A stretch of DNA of 36,756 nucleotides from Bacteroidota bacterium (GTDB lineage: Bacteria; Bacteroidota; Bacteroidia; Bacteroidales; FEN-979): contig JAPLDK010000057.1 of assembly GCA_026391775.1 (NCBI GenBank), forward strand, positions 1 to 36,756, written 5' to 3'. The position numbers and the translations under genes are program-made. Below, in pieces: positions 26,358 through 33,291 of the stretch. Every line of letters begins with the position of its first letter. Position 1 is the stretch's first letter. The notes below the pieces were generated by a model. That model did no database searches and had not been told where the DNA came from. It was given only the letters and a program-made list of their open reading frames with translations.

Positions 26358-27161
26358 TTATATCAGAAGGCGGGTCTGGATCTCCTGTACGTCTTTTTTT
26401 AGCTTTTTTACAGTTTCCATTAATACCTTGTTCTCATTTTCCTGATTATCAGGAATTTTCGGACTGATAAAGTGGACGAATTGCCATAACTCCCTGATAT
26501 TATTCACAGGCAGGTCATATGGTTCATATACCGGGTTCAGGGAATGGAGCCTCAGGGCCCCGTATTCCTTCAGCTTGTTTTCAACCACTTTGAACACTAT
26601 CCCCTCATCCGCAGTCAATATTATATAAGCATCCTTATCCTTGATAGAGTTCCAGTCCTGGAGAAACATCCCGGTAACAAAGGCTCCATGGGGGATAGGC
26701 AGCATAGAGTCGCCGCTCACCTGGAAGGTGCGGTATTTCTTTTGTTTCGAGAGGAACGGCATCCTGAATGTGGGTAAAATGCTGATGTATTCGGGATCGG
26801 CAAAACCCGTGGCATAGCCTGCTTTGGCTTTTTCGGTGACCAGCTCGATATTTTCCTCGTTATCGGTGCCGACTGTCGTAGTAAGTATCCTGAGATTTGA
26901 TCCTTTGATGTAGACATCGTAACCCCGTTCCAGCTGCCGTACCTGGCTTTCGGGAAGGTTACAGAGGTCGACCTTGATCAGGGTATCGATGGCTACATTG
27001 AAATATTTCGACAGTGTAATGAGTGCATCAAACCCCGGTTGGGCTACAGCATTTTCGTAACCACTTAAGGTTGAGCGCTTCATCTCCAGTGTGTCTGCCA
27101 CGTCGTCTTGGGTCAATCCCCGGCGCCGGCGTAAGAATTTAATGTTTGAACTGAAAAACAT
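26358..27161 (-). CDS. LexA-like repressor: XRE helix-turn-helix plus S24 self-cleaving domain
   Basis: 267 residues. N-terminal helix-turn-helix (about 4-58: RRRRGLTQDDVADTLEMKRS). A linker is followed by a peptidase S24 domain: cleavage-type site A114-G115 (KAKAGYATGF), catalytic serine S152 (SGDSMLP) and lysine K191 (EGIVFKVV), 39 residues apart, close to LexA spacing. The last 30 residues are charged and helical, a possible coiled coil. All parts needed for RecA-stimulated self-cleavage are present. It is divergent from the polymerase operon and probably represses both itself and that operon through the TGATTA sites at 27191-27236. The DNA-binding domain is of XRE type rather than the LexA winged helix. 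Confidence 0.9.
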   Translation of the reverse strand: MFFSSNIKFLRRRRGLTQDDVADTLEMKRSTLSGYENAVAQPGFDALITLSKYFNVAIDTLIKVDLCNLPESQVRQLERGYDVYIKGSNLRILTTTVGTDNEENIELVTEKAKAGYATGFADPEYISILPTFRMPFLSKQKKYRTFQVSGDSMLPIPHGAFVTGMFLQDWNSIKDKDAYIILTADEGIVFKVVENKLKEYGALRLHSLNPVYEPYDLPVNNIRELWQFVHFISPKIPDNQENENKVLMETVKKLKKDVQEIQTRLLI

Positions 27162-27171
27162 GGCAAAAAAA

Positions 27172-27201
27172 TTTGGTGTTGCAAATATAATGATTATATT
27201 G
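27172..27201 (+). promoter_or_regulatory. Candidate promoter of the Y-polymerase operon
   Basis: TTTG at 27172-27175, a 19-bp spacer, then TATATTG at 27195-27201, an imperfect TAnnTTTG. The -7 part lies inside operator 1, so one bound repressor could shut both directions. The weak -7 box makes this call tentative. Confidence 0.4.
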
Positions 27202-27213
27202 TAATCGCAAAAA
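27182..27213 (-). promoter_or_regulatory. Promoter of LexA-like repressor gene with operator in spacer
   Basis: Minus-strand TATATTTG (plus 27182-27189) is a perfect -7 box, and TTTG (plus 27208-27211, in a T5G run) is a -33 element with an 18-bp spacer. Operator 1 (27191-27207) fills this spacer, so the repressor would block its own promoter. Confidence 0.65.
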
Positions 27214-27240
27214 TGATTAAAAAATAATCATGATTATTTT
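27191..27240. promoter_or_regulatory. Operator array: five TGATTA/TAATCA half-sites
   Basis: Half-sites: TGATTA 27191-27196, TAATCG 27202-27207 (one mismatch), TGATTA 27214-27219, TAATCA 27225-27230, TGATTA 27231-27236. The first four form two identical-geometry sites, TGATTA-N5-TAATCR, centred at 27199 and 27222, 23 bp apart. The last two make a perfect 20-bp palindrome, AAAATAATCATGATTATTTT (27221-27240), whose centre contains the start codon of the Y-polymerase gene. Confidence 0.75.
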
Positions 27241-28420
27241 AAACCGCAACATAGTCCATTTCGACCTCGACACCTTTTTTGTATCAGTGGAAAGGCTTGT
27301 CAATCCTGCCTTGCTGGGGAAGCCGGTGATCATTGGCGGGACTTCCGACCGGGGGGTGGTGGCGAGCTGCAGCTACGAGGCGAGGAAATTCGGGGTACAT
27401 TCGGCCATGCCGATGAAGATGGCCCGCACGCTTTGCAGGGATGCGGTGATCGTTCGCGGGGATATGGAACTGTATTCAAAGTATTCGCACGATGTGACGG
27501 ATATCATTGCGGAGAAGGCTCCTATGTATGAGAAGGCTTCCATCGACGAACATTATATTGATGTGACTGGGATGGACCGCTTTTTCGGTACCCTCAAATG
27601 GACCCATGAACTCAGGCAGAGCATCATCAGAAATACCGGTTTGCCTATCTCGTTCGGCCTTTCGGTGAACAAAACGGTTTCGAAAATTGCTACGGGCGAA
27701 GCCAAACCGAACGGGGAGCTGCAGGTGCAGCGCGAGGCGGTGAAGCCTTTCCTTGCCCCGCTGTCCATCAGGAAGATACCGATGATAGGTGACAAAACAT
27801 ACCGCCTGCTGAGGTCGATGGGCATTGTGACGATTGACACCCTCAGCAAAATACCCGTGGAGATGATGGAAAGGGTGATGGGTAAGAACGGGATCATGAT
27901 ATGGGAGAAGGCCAACGGACGGGATTCCACGCCGGTGATCCCGTATTCGGAGAGCAAGTCGATCAGTACCGAAACGACTTTCGAGCAGGATTCCATAGAT
28001 ATTATCAAGATGAAGGAGAAACTGGTGAAGATGGTCGAAAAGATAGCATTCGAGCTCAGGGATCAGCAGAAACTCACCTCCTGCGTCACGGTGAAAATCC
28101 GGTATTCGAATTTCGACACCCACACCCTTCAGAAACATGTTCCCTACACGGCTTTCGACCATATCCTGATCCCGCTGGTGAAGGATCTGTTCGACAGGCT
28201 CTACCAGCGCCGCATGCTGATCCGCCTTATCGGCGTGCGCTTCAGCGGACTGGTAGCAGGCAATCCGCAGTTAAACATGTTTGAGGACAGCAGTGAGATG
28301 ATCAGCCTGTACCAGGCTCTCGACAAAGTGCGCAACAAGTACGGGCAAAAGATAATCAGAAGAGGGGTGGCGTATGAAAATGGTGAATTATCACTTTCCG
28401 GGGGGAGGCGGATTAAGTAA
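27230..28420 (+). CDS. dinB: Y-family DNA polymerase (Pol IV/DinB-like), catalytically intact
   Basis: Translesion, error-prone DNA polymerase. 396 residues. Active-site aspartates are all present: D12 in HFDLDTFF, and D106 with E107 in YEKASIDEHYID. A helix-hairpin-helix region (IRKIPMIGDKTYRLLRSMGI) and little-finger domain follow. A C-terminal QLNMF (347-351) looks like a beta-clamp-binding motif. Intact catalysis distinguishes it from ImuB proteins, which lose these residues. The ATG at 27230 lies inside the operator palindrome with no Shine-Dalgarno site. First gene of a plus-strand operon with the ORF6N gene (9-bp gap) and a DnaE polymerase, divergent from a LexA-like repressor. Confidence 0.93.
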   Translation: MIILNRNIVHFDLDTFFVSVERLVNPALLGKPVIIGGTSDRGVVASCSYEARKFGVHSAMPMKMARTLCRDAVIVRGDMELYSKYSHDVTDIIAEKAPMYEKASIDEHYIDVTGMDRFFGTLKWTHELRQSIIRNTGLPISFGLSVNKTVSKIATGEAKPNGELQVQREAVKPFLAPLSIRKIPMIGDKTYRLLRSMGIVTIDTLSKIPVEMMERVMGKNGIMIWEKANGRDSTPVIPYSESKSISTETTFEQDSIDIIKMKEKLVKMVEKIAFELRDQQKLTSCVTVKIRYSNFDTHTLQKHVPYTAFDHILIPLVKDLFDRLYQRRMLIRLIGVRFSGLVAGNPQLNMFEDSSEMISLYQALDKVRNKYGQKIIRRGVAYENGELSLSGGRRIK

Positions 28421-28429
28421 GAAAAAGCT

Positions 28430-29044
28430 ATGGGAAAAGTAATTCACAAAGACGATGAAATCATTTCGCAAATCTATATTATCCGAGGGCGAAAAGTCAT
28501 GATAGACAGTGACCTGGCAAGGATCTACGGGGTGACAACAAGACGTTTTAATGAACAGGTGCGTAGAAACATAGAGCGTTTCCCGGCAGATTTCATGTTT
28601 GAGATAACAATGACAGAGTACAGGAACTTGATGTCACAAATTGTGATATCAAGATCTCAAGTAATTGAAAACATGAATAATAGAAACTTGATGTCGCAAT
28701 TTGCGACATCAAGTTTGCAAATTGCAACATCAAGTTGGGGAGGGCGAAGGAAACGTCCTTTTGTTTTTACCGAGCATGGTGCATTGATGCTGGCCAGTGT
28801 TTTAAACAGTCCGACGGCAATTCAGACCAGTATCTATATCGTGAGGGCTTTTGTAAAACTGAGGGAACTTCTCTCGGTCTATCATGAACTCTCGGAGAAA
28901 ATTGCAGACCTGGAAAAGCGGACTTTCGAAAAGTTGGATGAACATTCAGAGCAATTAATGCTTGTATTTCAGGCGTTAAAGGAACTGGGCAGGGTAAAGG
29001 ATGAACCCCGCAACCCTGTTGGCTTTAAAATTCACACTAAATGA
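28430..29044 (+). CDS. ORF6N-domain protein
   Basis: 204 residues. N-terminal ORF6N domain (about 10-130): IRGRKVMIDSDLARIYGVTT, then NEQVRRNIERFPADFMFEI, and RPFVFTEHGALMLASVLNS. The C-terminus (about 140-190) is helical and coiled-coil-like. ORF6N domains occur in phage and bacterial proteins related to KilA-N systems and are thought to bind DNA; the function here is unknown. It lies between two polymerase genes, 9 bp after the first and 39 bp before the second, so it is probably part of their operon. The segment between NLMSQ and SSWGGRR is expanded: the NLMSQ part of the motif occurs twice and its TSS end a third time, with palindromic DNA (28625-28736). Other family members I can recall show one copy. 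Confidence 0.85.
   Translation: MGKVIHKDDEIISQIYIIRGRKVMIDSDLARIYGVTTRRFNEQVRRNIERFPADFMFEITMTEYRNLMSQIVISRSQVIENMNNRNLMSQFATSSLQIATSSWGGRRKRPFVFTEHGALMLASVLNSPTAIQTSIYIVRAFVKLRELLSVYHELSEKIADLEKRTFEKLDEHSEQLMLVFQALKELGRVKDEPRNPVGFKIHTK
28625..28736. repeat. Palindromic repeat array inside ORF6N gene
   Basis: Consensus half-site AACTTGATGTCGCAA followed by its reverse complement. Unit 1: CTTGATGTCACAA (28627-28639) with TTGTGATATCAAG (28641-28653), one mismatch. Unit 2: a perfect 16-bp arm pair, 28684-28699 and 28701-28716, with a single central T. Unit 3: only the right half, TTGCAACATCAAGTT (28722-28736). The halves read as NLMSQ and FATSS in the coding frame. Confidence 0.85.
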
Positions 29045-29060
29045 TATTTTACTAGCTGAA

Positions 29061-29084
29061 CTTTCGCTACTTCGCTGCTTAGTA
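29061..29084. repeat. TTCGCT octamer iteration directly before dnaE start
   Basis: Units CTTTCGCT, ACTTCGCT, GCTTAGTA, the last ending at the A of the dnaE start codon (29084). Same family as 23026-23049 and 23914-23937. Here it occupies the place where a leader or ribosome binding site would be. Confidence 0.75.
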
Positions 29085-32000
29085 TGTACCTGAACTGCCA
29101 CTCATATTACTCACTGCGCTACGGCACCCTGTCGGTGGAAAAACTCGTCGATGAGGCTGTCCGCTGCAGGGTGAAGGCTCTCGCCCTTACTGATATCAAT
29201 AATTCCACGGGTATCATGGAATTTATCCAGGTTTGTACCGATAAAGGAGTCAAGCCTATTGCAGGAATAGAGTTCCGCAGGGATGACGAACTGTTATACG
29301 TGGGCCTGGCCAGGAATAACGAGGGTTTCCGGGAGATGAATGAGTTCCTGAGCCATCACAACTTACGGAACCAGCCCTTGCCCGACCGGCCGGAGCAGAT
29401 GGAGAATGTGTACTGGATCCTTCCTTTGGAAAGTAGCGAGATACAAAAAGGTGAAAAGCGAAACGCGGGCAGCGAAATTTATTGTGAGCGAAGCATTTCA
29501 CCTTTTTCTTTCATTGGCGTTCCTCCTGCCTCCATGAACCGCCTGGTTCTTTCCCGCAACCGCCACCTCCTTGACCGCATGGTGATCTTTTCGCCTGTGA
29601 CTATGCTGGATGAGAAGAGCTACGAACTTCACCGGAACTTCAGGGCGGTGGATAAAAATGTGCTGCTAAGCAGGCTGGAGCCGGGACAGCTGGCTTCGCC
29701 CGACGAGATCATGCGGCCGCTCGATGACCTGCTGGAACCTTACCTGGAGTTCCCCGGGATCATCCGCAATACCGAGAAGATACTCGAAGATTGCAGTATC
29801 GGTTTCGACTTCAGGGAGTGCAAGAACAAGAGGAGTTTTACGGGGAATGTGTATGATGACCATGTGCTTCTTGAGAAGCTGGCCATGGATGGTTTGCAGT
29901 ACCGCTACGGCAAGGGGAACACTGAAGCCCTGAACCGCATCAGGCACGAACTGGGGATTATCAGCCGCATGGGTTTCGCTGCTTATTTCCTCATCGCCTG
30001 GGATATCATACGCTATTCGATGTCGAGGGGCTTTTATCATGTAGGCCGGGGCAGCGGGGCAAACAGCATCGTGGCTTACTGCCTCAGGATCACCGATGTG
30101 GATCCCATCGACCTGGACCTTTACTTCGAGCGTTTCATCAATCCCAAACGCACATCTCCCCCCGATTTTGACATTGATTATTCCTGGAAGGAGAGGGACG
30201 AGGTGCTTGACTACATCTTCAAACGCTATGGCCATGAGCATACCGCGTTGCTGGGGGCCATGTCGACCTTCCGCGACCGCTCCATCATCCGTGAACTGGG
30301 AAAGGTGCATGGGCTTCCCAAGCAGGAGATAGACCTCTTTATAAAGCACCCGGAGGATGCCATCCACAAGAACCATATCATAAAAAAGATCAGTGAACTT
30401 GGCGAGATGATGGCCGATTTTCCGAATATGAGGACCCTACATGCCGGTGGTGTGCTGATCTCGGAACAGCCTGTCACCTGCTTTACCGCGCTCGATATGC
30501 CGCCCAAGGGCTTTCCTACCACGCAGTGGGATATGTACGTGGCCGAGGACATCGGTTTCGAAAAACTGGATATTCTCAGCCAGCGCGGCATTGGCCATAT
30601 CTACGAGACTGCGGGGATTGTGCGCAAAAACAAGGGGGTGAGTGTTGATGTTCATAAGATCAATGAATTTAAGGCGGATGAGGAAGTGAAAAAGCTCCTG
30701 AGGATAGGGAAGACCATCGGCTGTTTTTACGTGGAAAGTCCGGCCATGCGCGGACTCCTGAAGAAGCTGCACTGCGACAACTACCGCAGCCTTGTGGCGG
30801 CAAGCTCCATCATCCGGCCGGGAGTGGCGCGCTCGGGCATGATGCGGGAGTACATCTTCAGGTTCCATAACCCGGATAAGTTCAAATACCTGCATCCCGT
30901 GATGGAGGAACAGCTGAAGGAGACTTACGGGGTGATGGTGTACCAGGAGGATGTGCTCAAGATCTGCCATCATTTCGCGGGGCTCGACCTGGCTGATGCC
31001 GATGTGCTGAGAAGGGCGATGAGCGGAAAATACCGCTCGAAAAAGGAATTGCAAAGGATAGTTGACAAATTCTTCGAGAACTGCCGCAAGTTCGGGTATC
31101 CGGAGGAGGTTACTAAAGAAGTCTGGCGCCAGATCGAATCTTTTGCAGGTTATTCGTTTTCGAAGGCGCATTCGGCTTCCTATGCAGTGGAGAGTTACCA
31201 GAGCCTGTTCCTTAAGGCGCATTACCCGCTTGAGTTCATGGTGGGGGTGATCAATAATTTCGGAGGATTTTATCCTTCCTGGGTGTATTTCAACGAAGCG
31301 GGGAACTGGGGGGCTAAGATACATCCTCCCTGCATCAACCGGGGGGAATACAAGACCTGTATCAGCGGGGATGATGTGTACGTTGGGTTTATCCATGTAA
31401 ACGGGATGGAAACCCATGTGGGAAAGGCAATACAACCGGAAAGGCAAAGGGGAGGGGACTACCTGGATATGGATGATTTCATCCGCAGGGTACCGGCTCC
31501 TCTTGAACAAATCATTATACTGATCCGCACCGGAGCTTTCAGGTTCACCGGCAAACCCAAGACCCTTTTGCTGTGGGAAGCCCATATGCTGATGGGAAAA
31601 CATCAGCATGTAAAGGGAGCGAAGCGCCATGTTAAAACTGTGGAGCAGGAAGCAGACCAGAAGCTGGGCCGCCACAACGCAAATAAGGAACAATCCCTGG
31701 TTGCCGACCACCCGGGAGCTTATGTTGCACATTCCCTGCAATCCCTCACCGAAGCTCCCCTGGCCGTGAACCAGAGCCTGTTCCACGAGAAGCCGAAAAA
31801 ATTCGAACTGCCTGCCCTGGAACAAAGCAGTCTCGAAGAAGTCTACGACGAAATAGAACTGCTGGGCTGGCCGGTGTCACATTCGTATTTCGAACTGCTT
31901 GAAACCTCGTTCAGGGGTGAAGTTCTGGCCGGGGATATGATGGGAAAACTGGGAAAGAAAGTGCGTATGCTGGGCCTGCTGGTCACCATCAAATATGTAC

Positions 32001-32218
32001 GGACGGTAAGAAAGGAATGGATGCATTTTGGCACTTTCATCGATTTCCAGGGGCAGTTTTTCGATACCGTGCATTTCCCCCGGGCTGTAGAAAAATACCC
32101 TTTCCGGGGCGAAGGGGTATATCTTGTGATGGGCAAAATTGTCGAGGAATTCGGTTTCCCAAGCCTCGAAGTGGAGAAGATGGCCAAAATGCCGCTGAGA
32201 AAGGACCCGAGAAGCTAA
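29084..32218 (+). CDS. DnaE-type DNA polymerase III alpha subunit, short accessory form
   Basis: 1044 residues, shorter than replicative DnaE (about 1160). PHP domain (1-270) begins YLNCHSYYSLRYG, with the first expected histidine replaced by Asn, so metal-dependent nuclease activity is doubtful. Polymerase palm: GRGSGANS 321-328, PDFDID 360-365 (D361, D363), and D496 in GFEKLDILSQRG, so catalysis is intact. A helix-hairpin-helix region follows (FAGYSFSKAHSASYA), then an OB-like domain near 950-1010 (RMLGLLVTIKYVRTV). The tau-binding tail of replicative DnaE seems absent. Two stretches look inserted: residues about 117-141 (hairpin and octamer repeats) and about 838-900. Third gene of the operon; comparable to DnaE2/ImuC, but placing it needs a tree. 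Confidence 0.9.
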   Translation: MYLNCHSYYSLRYGTLSVEKLVDEAVRCRVKALALTDINNSTGIMEFIQVCTDKGVKPIAGIEFRRDDELLYVGLARNNEGFREMNEFLSHHNLRNQPLPDRPEQMENVYWILPLESSEIQKGEKRNAGSEIYCERSISPFSFIGVPPASMNRLVLSRNRHLLDRMVIFSPVTMLDEKSYELHRNFRAVDKNVLLSRLEPGQLASPDEIMRPLDDLLEPYLEFPGIIRNTEKILEDCSIGFDFRECKNKRSFTGNVYDDHVLLEKLAMDGLQYRYGKGNTEALNRIRHELGIISRMGFAAYFLIAWDIIRYSMSRGFYHVGRGSGANSIVAYCLRITDVDPIDLDLYFERFINPKRTSPPDFDIDYSWKERDEVLDYIFKRYGHEHTALLGAMSTFRDRSIIRELGKVHGLPKQEIDLFIKHPEDAIHKNHIIKKISELGEMMADFPNMRTLHAGGVLISEQPVTCFTALDMPPKGFPTTQWDMYVAEDIGFEKLDILSQRGIGHIYETAGIVRKNKGVSVDVHKINEFKADEEVKKLLRIGKTIGCFYVESPAMRGLLKKLHCDNYRSLVAASSIIRPGVARSGMMREYIFRFHNPDKFKYLHPVMEEQLKETYGVMVYQEDVLKICHHFAGLDLADADVLRRAMSGKYRSKKELQRIVDKFFENCRKFGYPEEVTKEVWRQIESFAGYSFSKAHSASYAVESYQSLFLKAHYPLEFMVGVINNFGGFYPSWVYFNEAGNWGAKIHPPCINRGEYKTCISGDDVYVGFIHVNGMETHVGKAIQPERQRGGDYLDMDDFIRRVPAPLEQIIILIRTGAFRFTGKPKTLLLWEAHMLMGKHQHVKGAKRHVKTVEQEADQKLGRHNANKEQSLVADHPGAYVAHSLQSLTEAPLAVNQSLFHEKPKKFELPALEQSSLEEVYDEIELLGWPVSHSYFELLETSFRGEVLAGDMMGKLGKKVRMLGLLVTIKYVRTVRKEWMHFGTFIDFQGQFFDTVHFPRAVEKYPFRGEGVYLVMGKIVEEFGFPSLEVEKMAKMPLRKDPRS
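29445..29507. repeat. Insertion-like inverted repeat within dnaE
   Basis: AAAAAGGTGAAA (29445-29456) and TTTCACCTTTTT (29496-29507) are perfect 12-bp inverted arms. Between and before them are AGCGA-type octamer fragments (AGTAGCGA at 29433-29440, GCAGCGAA at 29470-29477). In frame they code SSEIQKGEKRNAGSEIYCER, residues absent from the DnaE pattern I know. The frame is kept open. Confidence 0.65.
31586..31609. repeat. Hairpin at start of extra DnaE segment
   Basis: ATGCTGATG (31586-31594), loop GGAAAA, CATCAGCAT (31601-31609), a perfect 9-bp stem inside the coding sequence. It marks the start of a Lys/His/Gln-rich stretch of about 60 residues not expected in the family. Confidence 0.5.
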
Positions 32219-32298
32219 GCGGGACCAGGGCAGGGGCGTGGTCCAGGTTGCGGACGGGCCAAGATGGGGGCCGTGTCAGTGCCTGGCCGGGATCCGCG

Positions 32299-33291
32299 TC
32301 AGGGCTTGCGCCCTGTAATATACTGGGTGCCCGACGGACCATCCATGGTCTTAATATCCTGAAGTCCTGCATCCTTCATCCAACCGCTGATCTCATCAAC
32401 GGTATAGGTGTCGCCGTGCTTGGTGCCTACCAGCATGTTGATGGCAAAAACCGCACCCTGTAAGGGTTCGGTCCTGTCTTCATTCATCAGGTGGTCCATG
32501 ATCACCAATTGCCCTCCGGGTTCAAGGGCATCAGCCCCCTTCATAATCAGAACCTGGTTTTCCATGGGATCATTTATATGGATGATTGCCGACATCAACA
32601 CAAGATCGTATCCTTTACCCAGATCATCGGTCAGGTAATCACCCGCAAGAGTTGAAACGCTGGCAGTTAAATAAGCCTTGTCAATATATTTTTGAGTCAC
32701 AGGAACTACATTGGGAAGGTCGAAAATAACACCCTGAATAGCAGGATTTTTTTCAATAAAGCCAAATGTAAAAGCCCCTGAACCCCCGCCTACATCAAGG
32801 GTACGTTTTACCCCCGACAGATCGAGAAGTAAAGCAAGTTCCCTGCCCTGAGCAACACCGCGGGCATGCATGGCTGCAATGAATGCTTCGATCCAGTTTG
32901 TCCCCCTCTCATTGAAATTGTCCTCAAGCTCAACAGCCGAGCCTTTTCTGATAACACGGGTCAGCGTATTCCATTTTCTCCAAAGATCTGCAGTATGTCC
33001 CATTCCCCCAAGACAGTCAGGTGAGGAGGATACCAGGAATTGTTCAGCAAAGGCCGAATTAGTGAAGAGGCCATGCTTTTTATCAAGCAAACCAAGACCC
33101 ATAAGAACATTCATAAGCCTGTCAACGGCCCTTTTATTGGCATTTATCAAAGAAGCAAGATCGGCTGAAGAACATGATTTTCCTGCCAGATGGTCAAATA
33201 TCCTTAGTTCAAATGCAGTGAGGATAATACGGCTAAGCCGGAATCCATTGACGATCTCCATCAGCTCGGCCGGGTTCCCGATTTTTTTCAT
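32299..33291 (-). CDS. SAM-dependent O-methyltransferase (class I, winged-helix dimer type)
   Basis: 330 residues. N-terminal winged-helix dimerisation domain (about 10-100: FRLSRIILTAFELRIFDHLA), then the methyltransferase core with SAM-binding motif I, DVGGGSGAF (166-174), a conserved GVIFDLPNVVP and GDYLTDD, and EPGGQLVIMDHL (motif III region). This architecture is that of the O-methyltransferase family 2 / hydroxyindole-O-methyltransferase group, which methylates hydroxyl groups on small aromatic or polyketide substrates. The substrate is unknown. Its ATG overlaps the stop of the preceding M49-like peptidase gene (ATGA, 4 bp), implying translational coupling. Convergent with dnaE, 80 bp away. 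Confidence 0.88.
   Translation of the reverse strand: MKKIGNPAELMEIVNGFRLSRIILTAFELRIFDHLAGKSCSSADLASLINANKRAVDRLMNVLMGLGLLDKKHGLFTNSAFAEQFLVSSSPDCLGGMGHTADLWRKWNTLTRVIRKGSAVELEDNFNERGTNWIEAFIAAMHARGVAQGRELALLLDLSGVKRTLDVGGGSGAFTFGFIEKNPAIQGVIFDLPNVVPVTQKYIDKAYLTASVSTLAGDYLTDDLGKGYDLVLMSAIIHINDPMENQVLIMKGADALEPGGQLVIMDHLMNEDRTEPLQGAVFAINMLVGTKHGDTYTVDEISGWMKDAGLQDIKTMDGPSGTQYITGRKP

Noticed and set aside
26358..27161. Prophage repressor interpretation of the XRE/S24 gene
   Set aside because: No phage structural, integrase or lysis genes lie nearby; the divergent polymerase operon gives a better explanation.
27476..28162. 228-codon minus-strand frame
   Set aside because: Antisense to the Y-family polymerase gene; it is rich in His, Arg and Leu as expected from the reverse of this GC-rich coding strand.
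30437..31825. 462-codon open frame on the minus strand
   Set aside because: It is antisense to the polymerase part of dnaE, which has conserved motifs throughout; the minus frame shows no signal peptide or recognisable domain.
32219..32298. GC-rich stretch after dnaE with GGACCA/TGGTCC arms as terminator
   Set aside because: The 6-bp stem has an 11-nt loop and no run of T follows; it may be structured but a terminator call is not supported.
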